From Limnomonas spitsbergensis (lineage: Eukaryota; Chlorophyta; Chlorophyceae; Chlamydomonadales): DNA of 64,000 bases. The stretch spans positions 310,001 to 374,000 of the forward strand of contig JAYJMM010000119.1 in assembly GCA_037349105.1 (NCBI GenBank). The letters run 5' to 3'. Below, piece after piece: positions 24,101-38,600 of the stretch (position 1 is its first letter; each line of letters opens with the position of its first letter). The notes under the pieces are model-generated. The model was not told the DNA's origin, did no database searches, and saw only the letters and a program-made list of their open reading frames with translations. Made by a program: the position numbers and the translations under genes.

Positions 24101-27100
24101 GGGGCGACAAAGAAAACATCACAAGGGCAGGACGGACCCCATGAGGGTGTGGGGAGCGAGTAGGGTGCAGTCATATCCAGGGCCTTACACGCAATCCTGG
24201 CAGCCTCCATCGCACCCCCCTCTGAGCTACCAAACAAAGTCCCCCGCGAATTATTCCACAAGCACCCTCCCCCCACCCCCTACCAGACACCCTTGCCTCA
24301 TAAAGTAGGTCACCTGTATCCCATCCTCCCTGCCCCATCCTCCTGCCCAATCAGAGACTGTTTGCCTTAATGGGCAGCTTATCTGCATCCCATCCTCTTG
24401 CCCAATCAGACTCTGTTTTGCCTCCTTGAGTAGCTTTTCTGCATTCTCCCCCCCCCCTCTCTTTACTGCCCTTCCTGGGCCCCCCAGCACCCACATCCCT
24501 CACCAGTCACCTGGACCTCATTGCACATCTTCGCTGCGTCCTGTCCCACCGCCGCCCCTTGAAACACCCTCACCTTTGCCTCGTTGGGCAGCTTCTCTGC
24601 ATTATATCCACGCTTTCCACACATGGCTCACCTTTGCCTCGTTGGGCAGCTTTTCTGCATCCTTTGCCGCCCCCTTGAGCATCTTGAAGTTGAGCTCCCA
24701 GTCGGCCACCTCAGTCAGGTTCTCATCCACGTACTCATCAAGGTCCACGCCGCCCATCACCACCCAGTCCTGAAATGTTGGGGGGGGAGGGATTGTGGGG
24801 GGGATGAGGGGGGGTGGAAGGGTTGGAGGGCGGGTTGGAGGGTGGAGAGGGGGGGGGGGGTGAGGAGGGGGGAGGGTTGAGGGGGGGGAGAGTTGGAGGG
24901 TTGAGAGGGGGGGGGAGGGAAGGGGGGGGGGGGGGGGGGAGGGTTGAGAGGGGGGAGGATGGAAGGGGGGGGGGGGGGGGGGGTGGAGGGTGGAGAGGGG
25001 GGGGGGGGGGGGTGAGGGGGGGGAGAGTTGGAGGGTGGAGAGGGGGGGGGGTGGAAGGGGGGTTGGAGGGTTGGAGGGTTGAGAGGGGGAAGGGATGGAA
25101 GGGGGGTTGGAGGGTTGGAGGGTTGAGAGGGGGGGGGGAGGGTTGGAGGGTGGACAGGGGAGGGGGGGGGGGTGAGGGGGAGGAGGGTTGGAGGGTGAAG
25201 AGGGGGGGGGGGAGGGTTGAGGAGGAGGGAGGGTTGAGGGGGGGGGGGGGGGGGGGTGGAGGGTTGAGAGGGGGGGGGGGGGGTGAGGGGGGGGAGGGTT
25301 GGAGGGTGGAGAGGGGGGTGGGGGGGGTGAGGGGGGGGAGAGTTGGAGGGTTGAGAGGGGGGGGGGTGGAAGGGGGGTTGGAGGGTTGAGAGGGGGGGGG
25401 GAGGGTTGGAGGGTGGACAGGGGAGGGGGGGGGGGGTGAGGGGGAGGAGGGTTGGAGGGTGAAGAGGGGGGGGGGGAGGGTTGAGGAGGAGGGAGGGTTG
25501 AGGGGGGGGGGGGGGGGTTGGAGGGTTGAGAGGGGGGTGGTGGAAGAAGGGGAGGGATGGTTGGAGGGTTGAAAGGGGGGGTGGGGGGTGGGGGGGGTGG
25601 GGGTGGAAATCTGGAGGTCTAAACGGCCGGGGTGTGGATGTGGGGTGGGGTGAACAATACAGGTTCAAACATGCGGGCTGCAGCATTTATAGAACAACAG
25701 ACAGAGCGTACCAGTTGCAGTGGCACTTCTGAAGTCGGTCAGTGTCCGCCTCGAGGACCATCTCCGGACACATCTGGGGAATGGACCCTGGGGAAGCCTG
25801 GCTCAACCTTGGTGGCTACCTTGAAAGCTAAGCATGACATATGTTTGGGTAGCCTACCTGTGCTAAAACCGAACGAGTGGCTTCTGTAATCCACGCCTCA
25901 GGACGTTTGTACATTATTTACTAAGCCAATCACAATATCCCTGGGACCATCCACCCCAAACACACATGTTCACACCTGATATTTCTTGAGCTCATCCCCC
26001 AGCTGGGTGAACAGCGCCTCGGCTGCGGTGTACACCTTGGCAATGCCATCCGTGTTGGAATCGACGATGGGCTGGAAGAAGCCGGGTCGCTCACTCAGGT
26101 CACTTACACCTTTCATCCTGAACATGGGAACAAGAGCAAGAGCCTGGTGACCTTTCATGGCTGACCTTCCATCCAGAAGGAAGTAAAAATTGCATGGAGC
26201 ATGAAAGCATGCTGGATTAACCAGTAAAGAAGAAGAAGCTAGGCTGGGCACGATTGTAGACAAAGGGTTGGGAAACAAGCGGGAGAGGGGAGTCAAGCGC
26301 CGCCAAACCTGAGAGAGATAAGCTGGATGGATCTTAAATGCGTGCCCTGTGACGTCCTGTACCACCAGGTCTAGCCTGACATGTCCTGCCTCCACCTTTT
26401 TATAATATAATCCGGGGGGAACGCAGTGCCGCCCACGTGCCTGTTGCAACACCTTGTTTTCAACTTCATGACTGTGGGACGCAGTCGAGCTCTTTCAGGC
26501 ATTGGGCGCACCTGAGCGGCAGGCCCAGGAACGTGTTGAGGAAGTCCTTGTGGTGCTTGATACGGATCTCCTCCAGAGGGGGGTCATACTGCAGGAGGGA
26601 GAGAGGGAAGCAGTAGGGGGGAGGGCCGTGACAAGGGAACAGCGGGAAGCAGGTGATGACACGTTAAGAGGAAAACACGCTAAGCATCCCCTTGGTCAGG
26701 TCAGCAAGACAGAGAGGTACATTAGAAAGGAACGTGCATGATGTTGTCCGTGCAAAGGTGGTCGGCACAGGATGCCGGAATGGGGATAAGTCCCAGGCAG
26801 GCTACGGCCCGCTTCTCTCCACTGCACAGTGCACACGTGTTGAAGGTTTGTAACCCCTCCCCCCCCTCCCCCCCCTTTCACCACACACCTGCAGTCGGTG
26901 CTGCCTGAACACCATCTTGACCTCCACCTCGGGCAGCGTCTTGTTGATACACTCCAGCCCCTGCGTGTACTGGTACTCCAGGGACTTGTACAGCTGGAAG
27001 TCCCAGTACTGCCGCCACACCTGCAGGAGGGACACACGAATAAAATACAGGCTTAATTACCGTACATAATTACAGGCTTAATTACATAATTACAGGCTTA

Positions 27101-29650
27101 ATTACATAATTACAGGCTTACAGGCTTAATTATATCTGATTTCTTTGTTTACGCGTCGGCTGGTAAAGCAGGGTTGCACACACACATCATCCTCCGCAAG
27201 GCGTGGATCAAAGAAGTTCACACCCACTTGGCCGGATCAGAGTGTAGGCTCTCACCCTTTTATCTAATTTATACTCAGCACCCCGCCCACATGATGTGAC
27301 TCCCAGCGGTATCCCACCAACCCCGCCCGCCCATGAGCTGCTACTCCTGGCAATAATCTGCGTATCCTTTGCAATTGTATCTATTGATGCCTAGCACCCT
27401 GCACCCACCTGCTGCGACTCTCGGCTGTATCCCTCGGCCTCCAGCTTGCTGAAGATCTCGCGCATCTCCTTGACCCCCTGCGCCCACCTGTCCTTGTACC
27501 GGACCAGGTCTGTGCCCATTAAGGACACCACCTAAACGCAGGAGATGGAGGCAGGGGGGGGAGGGGGGAAGAAGGGTGGGGGGAGACGCGGGGGAGAGTG
27601 GGGGAGAGGCGGTGGCTGGTGGTGGTTGGGGGGGGAGGGGCTGGCAGCACTGTTGCTTTACAGGCTGCTTGAGCTACATTTCAGCCTGGTGCAGCTGCAT
27701 TTGGGGCTACTGGTGTAGCATGTAGGCCTGCATTTGGGGCTGCTGCTGTTGGGGTCTGGTACAGCAATCCCTGCCGCTTGGAGGAGGGTTGTTGGGAAGG
27801 GTAGAGGAAATTGTTGGTGGGGGGGAGGGCTAGGGGGATTCAACTCGAAATGCGGAGGAGGATTCCTATTCAAGAAATGTTTGAAATCAAAGAATACGTT
27901 GGTCCTCGACTACTCGCCTTATCCCTCAGCGTCTCGTGCCACTTGCGCAGCTGCCTGTTGCGCTCCGCCAGCCGGTCCGCCACCTCGCTCAGGCGGCGCA
28001 CGTAGCCCTCCAGGGCGGCGGCATTCTTCCAGGTGATCTCCTTGTTCTGACCATCACGCGGGTTCATCAGCACCTGGGCAGGGAGGGAGGAGGAGGAGAG
28101 GTTCATAGGGAAGGGGGCGAGGACGGGCGTTGGGGGGGAGGCTGCAAAAATCGTTCAGCAATCTCCCAGGATTTTCTTGTCCAGACTTGGAAATTCCATA
28201 TATATAATATTAAATATTGTATGTCTGCAGTGACCAGGAATTTATTTTCCTGAGCATTACACTGGTTGGTCAATCCCCGGTTGAAAATGGGGTATGAACA
28301 GTGTGGCGGCATGCTTTCAGGAAATCTCCTGGGTATGACCCTCATACAGATACACCCCTGGCATCAGCACGGAGCAACACCCGGTGGGGAGGAGGAGGCC
28401 TGTGTGGAAACATCATCCAACGATGAAGAGAACGAGGGCAGTCTGGCCATCACACTAATTGATTGGCACTGGGGATGAGTGAGAAGGGCGTTCAGGCTGG
28501 GGGGCGCAATTCGGCTAAACCTGTGCCGTATTGTGCCGTATCCTGCCACCTTGGTAGAACAGCCCGGCTTAACATAAGCCCATATCCGGCTGCCATGTTT
28601 TCAGGCGGAGAAGGGTGGTAGGGTGCTATGAGGGAGGGTGATGTTCAGGCAAGGCGGAGGGGATCCCCAATGGATGTTGGGTTGAAATCAGAAGGAGGAA
28701 AAGGATCTGCCCCCTCAGGCCCATCCCGCTTACTGGCATACAATTATTACCTCTCTCCACAAGACCTGTAATCGACTTTGCTATTAGCACATACCCTCTC
28801 TCGCAAGACATAAGGGACAAGGAGACCTGCACCCTCTTGTACTTAATTGAAGGGAGTCGAAGACCACACCTTCTCAAACTCGAGTGCGTCCTTGAGCATC
28901 ATGGGCTTCTGGCAAGGGATCATCTCCGTGCTAATGTTGTTGTAGAAGTTGGCACTCTGCTTCAGCACCATGCCGTACCTAGGGGCAGCAGAGGCACACG
29001 AGCGAGCAATACTGAGGGGGGGGGGGCGTTAAAGCATTTCGATTCTGGGGCAGCAGGGGCACATGAGCGGGCAACACTTAGGGGGGGGGGGGGACGTTAA
29101 AGCATTTCGATTCAGGGGCAGCAGGGGCACATGAGCGAGCAACACTTGGGGGCAGGGGGAAATGTTAACGTACTTCGATGGCTGCCGGGATTTCTGCTTC
29201 AGCCCCTGAACCTGAGGGGCGGCATCAGGCACACAAGCAAGCGGGGCATTAATTCAGGTAAAGGCCAAACATTTTGTACAATACCTTCACAAACCAGTGA
29301 GAGGAGTGCCTTCAAGCAATACTATGTTCTAGTTAAGTATCTATTGGCAATGGATAGGGTCCTGGGACGCATAGCCCTTCATATCCAACACACACTTGCG
29401 TGGGTGATTCCACCTAAATAACTTGGCCGTTGCACACCCATCCTGTCGGGTTTGGGACTTAGGGAAATAGGTTTAGGACTTGAGGGTGAGGGTAAAACAA
29501 TTAGGGTGGAGGGTTTGAGGTCTATGACTTGGGGTTTAGGGTTTAGGACTTATGGTCGAGGGTTTGGGGTCAAAATTGGATCCTCATGCCCATCTGTACA
29601 ACGTGGCCGATGTGCCCCACCAGAAACATTGAGGGTTGAGGGCTGGGGGT

Positions 29651-29696
<46 letters not shown>

Positions 29697-32600
29697 GGTT
29701 GGGGGTTGAGGGTTGAGGGTTGAGGGTTGCTGGTTTCGTCTGCACACCCAAACCCTCATCCCCACCTGTAGAACCTGGCTGCTGTGTCCACCTCCTGCAG
29801 GATCTCCCTCTTGATGGGCAAGGCCAGGGACTGCAGCTGGCGCACCTAAGAATAAAAGGCATTGCCAATAATAAGAGGATGGGCCAGCAGCGATAGGGGG
29901 GCAAAGATGAAAGAATAGGGCAGCAGCTTAAGGGCTGCAAGGGGGCAGCACAACAAACATTACCAAGAATAGGATGCTGGGGTACTGGGGCAGCCACGAT
30001 AGGGGGGCAAAGATGAAAGAAAAGGGCAGCAGCGAAGAGCAGCAGCTAAGGGCAGCAAGGGGAAAAGACAGGGGCGGCTTCATCTGTTGCATGTGTAGGA
30101 AAAGGGGAATCTGTTTTCCTGGGGCCTATTCTCCTTCTTTGAGAACTGCTGCATTTTCATGAATTGCATCCACCCCCTCACCCCTTGCCTCCACCCCTTG
30201 TCTTCACCCACTCTCCTATCTCCACACACACGCCCCACCCCCCGTTGCCTCCTTCCTGCCTCCATCCACTTGCCCCCCTCACCTCTCTGAGCAGCACTAC
30301 AACTTGTTCGTTGAAGTGTGTCTTGATGTGGCTGTTCTGCGAGTCAAAGGTCATGAGCCTGCTGTTCTTCCATGCAGACATGTTCTCCAGCTGCTGCTGC
30401 GTGTCGCCCTGCAGTACAAATACACACACGTACACACACAATTGTTTATAAACAGCACTGGCCTCCCACACTGCAAACTGCTACTGCCTGAACTTCTCCA
30501 CCACACTGCACACAATTGTTTAAAATCAGCACTGACCTCCCACTCTGAAAACTGCTGCTGCCTGAACTGCTCCACCTCCCGGGTCAGGTCCTGAGCCACG
30601 CCCAGACAGGCCCGCAGGCCCCCGGCGCCGCCGCCCCTGCCTTCGTCGTCGGTTGCCTTGGCCTGCTCAGGTCCCAGCATGAGGCGCAGCAGCTCCACCG
30701 CCTTGCCCAGCTTAAGCAGGGTCTGCGGGGGACAGGGGACAGAAGGGGGGGGGGTGAGGGAAATGGCGTGCATCTCGTTAAGCAATTTCCTTAAGGTAAA
30801 AATGAGGATTTAGGGTTTGAGCTCAAGATGACAGTCCCTATCCCAGCTTCCATCTCGGGAAATCTCAACATGGTCGGGGCCGGGCAGTCTTTAGGTTTGG
30901 TGTTAAGTTTTTCACGGGAGGGATTTGTGTTACTAGGCTGAGGGACGGCACAGGCGCAGCCCAGCACCCTCCTCTTGACCGTCTCCAGCCTTCACTTCAC
31001 CCCTGCACATCTCCTGGGAGGGGTCCTCTCTCTCCACAGTCTCCAACGCCCCCTCCCTCCCAGCACCCTCCTGGGCACAGTTTCAAGGGTTGACGTCAGC
31101 CCCGCCCCGCCCTCGCGTCACCTGCAGCGACCACATCAAGAGCTGCACGATGGACGCTTCCTGCCCGCCCCCGCCTCCGTTCACGCGGCGAGACGCCAGG
31201 TCCTGATGCGCATCAAAGTCGCCCTGCAGGTGCTCGAGGTGCTTGTCCACCTGGGGGGACGAGATAATCGAAATGCACAGGGGCATCAAATCGGCGAGAA
31301 TTCGGGGAAATGATTTTTGTGTATGTAATGCTTCAGCAAGAATTCAGATAAATTTGGTAGAAATTCGCCATTCCTCCGGGTGGGCTACCGAAAAACATTG
31401 GTTTGCATGCACAGCGAGCGTACCGTATCCTCCTTGAGAGGGGGCCTATGGGCGCTCAATGCACTCTGTAAAAAAAATCAGGGCTACGTAGAAACTGAAT
31501 CAAAATCAGGATAACAAAGAAGCATTCCGTGAAATCATAATTACCTAGACACAACTTCAAAAGACATGATCATCTAGGCCCACTACCGGTATCTAACATC
31601 TAGATGACAGTATGCTTTGTCACCCCTCGCAATACTTAACAGTTGAGGGGTGAGGGAACCCATCCAATAATGTATATCCAACAATGACATCAGTTATCAG
31701 TCGGGAATCGAGAGTTGCGCTCTTAGGGTTGCATCAAAGATATAATGAACCATTTCCGGTACCCAAGGGAAGGCGGATCAAATGTATGGTGCAGTATGTA
31801 AAGAAAACAGAAAAATGTGCCCCCCCCTGCCAGCACCCAGGGTTATATCTCGAGTGTCCCACCTGCTTAGCGAGCGCATCCTTCTCGCTGACCAGGGTCG
31901 AGGCAATGATGGGCATGCCCAGTAGGCCGCTGTACCGCTTGAGATCCTGAAACACCTGCAGTACATGGCATGTCGGTACATCTGAGGGGCTCAGTTGGTC
32001 ATGCTGAAATTAAAGCGACCGGAGGACGCAACCACTTACGGCTTTCAGTGCCTGCTGAGTTAGCCAGCACTCGTCATTCAGATCTTGATAGGTGCAAGCG
32101 CAGACGCTACCACGAAACGAACTGGGTCCAAGAAGTGTCTGAGAATGTATGCCTGAGAGACCTTATGTCCGCCATGTGGAGCTAAGGTGATATGGGCTAC
32201 GGAAACTTACGACGCACATGTGGGTTTGGCCCAGGTTGCGATGTTTCTTTAGCTCTCACCCCCCCCATGGGGCGTAGTTCCGTTCTTTGTAAGGTCAAGC
32301 AGGCTCCGGGTCCTGGATGACGGCAGCGGGGGCATCCTGCTATTAGGAAAGAAGGCAATGCTCCCCTCACGGTGTATGCACCACTGAAAGGGAACAGTGG
32401 TTCAGCGTGGGGACGAGGTTGAAAATTCCCCATCTGAAGCGGGCACCAAAGGGGCGGTACTGGACGGGGGGCTTATGGGAGCCTTGCTTAAGGGAGTCTA
32501 CCCTTCTTCCATACAAATAACACATATAAATAAATACGCCGAGGCGTGGATTAAGAAAGCCCCACGTTCGGCTGTAGCGCTGGATAGGCTACCAGCCTTT

Positions 32601-35600
32601 AAGTTGGAGCTGGTCTCTCTAGTCACCTGCTGCGGCTGCGTCATGGCCCCTCCGGCCCCGCCCACAGCCGCCACCATGCTTGGGACAATGGTGGTGGTGA
32701 ACAGCTGGCGCAGGCGCTGGCTGATGCTCTGCTCAATGGGGGCCATGCGGCGCTGGTACTCCTCCTTGGCAGCAATCCAAGCACCAGACGTGAACTCACT
32801 GACCTGCAGGGGGCAGGTTTAGGGGGAAGGGTTCAGACGCCAGACATGAACTTGCTGACCTGCAGGGGGGGACACGGAATGGCGAAGGTAGCGGCAAAAC
32901 AATGTTTGTCATTGAGCTATCAGCATGTCAAATAAATGCTGATAGGTGGGGGGGAGGCAAAGCGTTGGACCTTTGCACTAGCTAAGCATGCAAACAAATT
33001 GCAAGGCGACGGGCAGACGCACATTCATTTTCTAAATTTATACCTGCAGAGTAGCTACCCTGGCAAAAAGGGGAAATACCTCATCCTTAACCCTACACCC
33101 CACCGTGGCTCTTAGCCTCATTTATACCTGCAGAGTAGCTGCCCTGGCAAAAAGGGGAAATACCTCATCCTTAACCCTACACCCCACCGTGTCTCTTAGC
33201 CTCATTTATACCTGCAGAGTAGCTACTTTGGCAAAAAGGGGAAATACCTCATCCTTAACCCTACACCCCACCGTGGCTCTTAGCCTCATTTATACCTGCA
33301 GAGTAGCTACTCTGGCAAAAAGGGGAAATACCTCATCCTTAACCCTACACCCCACCGTGGCTCTTAGCCTCATTTATACCTGCAGAGTAGCTACTCTGGC
33401 AAAAAGGGGAAATACCTCATCCTTAACCCTACACCCCACCGTGGCTCTTAGCCTCATTTATACCTGCAGAGTAGCTACTCTGGCAAAAAGGGGAAATACC
33501 TCATCCTTAACCCTACACCCCACCGTGGCTCATAGCCTCATTTATACCTGCAGAGCAGCCACTCTGGCAAAAGGAGCAAAGACCTCCCCAATGCCCAAGC
33601 TCTGGGCCTCATCCGAGCGGAGGAGCTTGGAGAGCTCTTCGTGGGTCTCGCGGATGTGATAGATCTGGAGGGAGAAAGGCAGGGGAAATGTATGAATATA
33701 TCTGGAGGGAAGAAGGTAGGGGAAATGTGTTGATATATCTGGAGGGAGAAAGGTAGGGGAAATGTGTGGATATATCTGGAAAGAGAAAGGCAGGGGAGAT
33801 GTGTGGATACATCTGGAGGGAGAAAGGTAGGGGAAATATATCTGGAGGGATAAAGCTATGGGAAATGTGTGAATAAATCTGGAGGGAAGAAGGTAGGGGA
33901 AATGTGTGGATATATCTGGAGGGATAAAGCTATGGGAAATGTGTGAATAAATCTGGAGGGAAGAAGGTAGGGGAAATGTGTGGATATATCTGGAGGGAGA
34001 AAGGTGGGGGGAATGTGTGAATATATATAGGGACAAAGCCATGGGAAATGTGTGAATACATCTGGAGGGTAAACTCAGACAGGATGATGTGTGTGGTGAG
34101 GGGGGGCAGGTAGCAAGTGTCCAGAGCTACAGAGATCCCTGAACTCCACAACGTCCGGGACACAGAGATGGTGCTTTCCTTTTCGTGCAGTCTTGAACAA
34201 GTCCCTGATTGCATTAGCACATCAGATGCCGCCACATAGTTCACACAACCACTCAAAGCCTTTTACGAAGGGGCCAGGCAGAGCGTACGGGTAGGAACCC
34301 AGAAAGGAGAACCTACACACAAGGCGGCCAGTGAAAGAGGGCCGCCCAGCCGCAGCTCGGGTATGCCACCACTCGTACATCAGCCTAGCTCTTCAGGCCT
34401 TCCCTTTCAATTTTGAATTCGAACCTGTCGCCTGATCTCAGATCTCCCAAAAACCCCCAAACCGGTAGGTAAAGAAACCAGACCCAGAAAGAAATCTAAC
34501 CCTGTAACCCTCATCCCGAAAACCTGCCGATGATTTCCTCTCCATCTCTCCATCCACACTCCTTACACGTACCTCTTCCAAGCGCTCCTGGAAGGCGTAG
34601 ATGTACGGGTCTGCAAACGGCTGCCCCTCCCACGCGTGTCCTCCGTTGTCCAGCCCCATTGCCCAGTCCTGGGTCAGGCCCTTTGCCTCCGCCACCCACA
34701 TGGACATGATCTGGCTGCCTCCGATCAGCGCAGGCTTGAGCTCAGGGAAGGGTGTGGCCCAGAGGTCTATGCTGCGCATCTGGGACTGGATGTAGGAGGC
34801 CACGGCGGCACCGGACACCTTGAGGAAGTTGTCGGCTCGGGGCTGGCCAACCGCCCAACCACCACTGTTCTGCTGACGGATCGGCCATACCTTTCACACA
34901 CACACACACAGCAGATGAAACAGAAGGTAAGAGGAGGGGAGATGGAGCGCTTTGAAGGTGGAGGGATTGAGGTCCATAACCCATTTATTGTGCAGGACCA
35001 TTGGGTGCTAAGAAAGCGCAAGATATGGGACTTCAAAGGTCAGTGACTGCCGGCCTTGCATTGTTAGCATTCCATGGGCATCTGCCCCGTTTCTTTTCGT
35101 GCATGCCAGACCGCATCTGGAGAGCGGCCGGGCGACCGCCACAGTGCTTACAGGGACCAAACTTTGACCGGCTCACAGCCGGGGGGCCGAGCAGCGCAGG
35201 GCTTGCCTTACCAGCCTTCCATAGCCACAAGCTGTGATGCAGTTGAATTGTAGCTGAGGCGGGCTAAAACAATTTCCGGCCATTGGCCTCAGCAAGAGCG
35301 CTTGCATGCCGTTCCAACTGCTGCGCACAACATATAGTTAATGAGAGCACCACCACAATGTAACGAATTCCGAGCATTCGAACTCAAACACTGCTCCTAA
35401 TCTTCCAGCCCAGCAGCAGTAGAGTGCCACTGCCTACTCGCCTGTCTCATGGCCTGCAGCATCTGCTCCACCAGCTCCTTGATCCCCTCCCAGCCACCCT
35501 CCACCTCGCCCTCCTGAAGGTTCTCCAGCGGCTGCCGTAGGTACTCAAGGAAAACATGCACCTACACCAAGGCAGGGGGAAGGGCAGGGGGAGGCAGGGG

Positions 35601-38600
35601 GGGGGGGGGTAGGGAGGGGGGCAGGGGAGGCAGGGGGAGGCAGGGAGGGGGGGTAGGGGCCATGAGGGGGAGGCAGGGGGGGGAGGTAGGGGCCATGAGG
35701 GGGAGGCAGGGGGGGGGGGGAGGGCAGGGGCCATGAGGGTTGGACTGGCGCAACAATGTCAAGGGTGAAGGTACAAACCCTTACCCTGAACCCGAAGACC
35801 TGCAGGAGGGCGAGGTGGAGGGTGGCTGGGAGGGGAAAGACTAAGAATATTGTTTTAAGACTAAGCACTAGACAGACTCAGGCAGGCCGCTGGCCATGTT
35901 CCTTCCAGTGCGCATCAGACCCCCTTTGGTAGGCCGCCGGAAGTGCCTTTTCTAACTGCGCACCAGACCCCCTTTGGTAGGCCGAAGGCGGTTTTCCTTT
36001 TGGCATACACCAGGCGAGCGTTGGCATGCTGCCGCTTGTGTTCCTTCAAGTGTGCACCAGAGCACTGTTGGTACGCCGCCGGGCGGCCAGCAAAACGCCG
36101 GTTGGGACCAGCCTTGACTGGCCGACAGCCTGGGGTCCAAGCGGCAGGCCTTGCAGCACCCCCACAGCTTTAGGCCGTGATGTACCTGAACTTGTAGCTG
36201 AACTTGTAGCTGAACTTGTAGCTAAACTTGTAGCTGAAATCGTCCCTAAATTGTACCTCCAGCAACCTAAAGCAAACCATGGCCAGCACCCACCTGTTGG
36301 GCAACCTTGGCAGCTGCTCCGGGCCTGCCGGCCACCTCCGCCCAGAAGTCCAGCTCATCGAGGGGGCTGAGGATGCTGGTCAGCGTGGCCTGATTGGGAT
36401 CCTGAATGCTCTGGGATGCCTGAGGGAGGCATACGCAGGAGGCAGGGGGGGACGATGTGCTTATTTTTCGGCTACCAGAAGGCCACCAGAACGCCCTACG
36501 GCAGTCAAAGGCCTGAATGGGACAAAACGGGGTCCAGCCTTTTTGTTGGCAGCCAAGACAGCAGGGCTGTCCACAAATGGGGCCTCCGGCCGAAGGCGAG
36601 AGTGTAGCTGACATGTAGCTGTCTAGCTGAGCCATGGAAATTGTACCGTCGTGGCACATCCAATGGTGGTATGTTCGATGCTTACCACTCCCCGCCTCAC
36701 CGCCTCACCTCGCATGCAACGGGGCCAACCTGCCACGAACACCCTCGCCCTGCCCCCCACGCACTCGTCATATCAACCCAATCTCCACCCCCTATCAGCT
36801 CCCTCCCTCTCATTAACTTGACTTCTCCCCTGTCCCTCTGTTTCCCTCCTGTTCATTTAGTCATTTGCACTGAGACCAACGGCCTCTGACAGCCACCCTC
36901 TGGTCCACCTGCAGCTGCAGCATGATGCCATTACAGCACCTGCCCTCCTGCCCATAGGCACTCCACACAGCCTCCCCTCTGCCCCTCACCTCCACACACC
37001 CCACTTACCGGCTCCCCTGAACCCTTCCTGACCGCTGCACCCAGACCGGCCTGCAGTTGCTGCAGCAGCTCCTGTAGCTTAGGGTCCAGGGCCGGGCCCT
37101 GCTGGCCACCCCCCTCCAGCAAGGGACCGTAGACAGACTTGATGGAGTGGTACAAGCTGCAGTGAAGTAGTTAGGGCACAGAGTGGAGGGAGACAGATTG
37201 GGGGTTACGGGTTCAGAGCATGGGGTTTAAACCTGCACCTTCACCGGACTTGATGGAGAGGTGCACGCTGCAGTATTTTGTGCTTTCAATGTAGGGTGTC
37301 ATAATTGGGTTTTGGGTTCAGGGTTTGGGCATGGGCTTAAAATGTGCCATAAACAAACCTTGTGTAGAGGACTGGAGGTGCATGCTGCGCTTTGATAGTG
37401 GAGTGTGGCGGAAGATCATGCACACATGGATCGGGCAGTGTGCTGATGCAGCATCAGTGCAGGCGGCCTGCATCTGCCAGGCAGGCACGCGCTCGATGAT
37501 TGTCGATTACAGCCGAGGTTTGCCTGCTCCATCTCCCCCTCAACTGCCAGGGAGGGTGTGCTGTATCTCCTATTTTGCCTGCCGTTCAATATCTAATGGC
37601 AACAAATCTCACCCTTCTCCCGCTCCCCCTCAGCTGCTGAGGAGGGTGTGCTGCATGTCTTCATCTACCAACCTAACCTCGCGTTCAAAATCTTATGACG
37701 CCTGCTCCCCCGCTCACCTGCTGAGTGGCGTGTGGGAGACTGATGACACCTGGATATTGGCTGGGACATCAGTCACCTTCACAGGCCCGGGACGCAGCTT
37801 GGATAGCGTGATCTGCAAACGGGGGCACGAGGGCGGCGAGGCGGATTCCGTCGGCAGACATCCTTTTGTGTGTTGGTGTGGCATGCATCTTTGAACAGGG
37901 TTAAGGGTTGAGGGAGTAGGTTCAAATTCTAGGGTTACGGGATCATGTTGTAGGGTTAAGGGACAAGGCTGCTGGGTTCAGGATTTAAAGTCTAAGGTAT
38001 GGGGACAAGGGGTCCGGTTTTAGAGTATATGGCCAATACAAGGGGCATCTTGTACTTGCATCCCAGTAGGAAGCACGGGATGGTTACTTTTAGGGTGGAG
38101 GACTTGAGGTTTAAGGTATGAGCCTCAGGTTTCGCACAAGCTTTACCTGGTACTCGCATCCCGGTGGGAAGCCTGGGGTGTTGGACAGCTGTAGCTGCAA
38201 CTTGCCTGTACCTAGGCCCGAGACGCTGGCCTGCAAAGCGAATTAGCATGCAGATCGTATTAGGACACACACTTTGAACACAAAAGCGTCCATGAACACA
38301 GAGGTCGTAGAATCTCACAAGCGTGCACGAGTGTTTACAGATAGGGTGTAAAACGACACCGGAATGCACACCAGAATGCATACCACATTGAGATGCAGAT
38401 CCTCCTGCAACATGAACAAGCAGCCAGCAGTTATGGAGTGCCCAGAGCATGAAGCTAGAGTGTATTCTGCATGCAGCTATGGAGTACAGATAACATGAAG
38501 CTAGAGAGCAAAGGGCATGGCCTTATAATGGAGGCAGCATGGAACTTGACGATATGAAAACGACCCAAGCATCTGGAGGTAGACACATTGGGAGACCCCA

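Noticed and set aside
24757..25686. 309-codon Pro/Ser ORF
   Set aside because: Antisense reading of the G-tract array.
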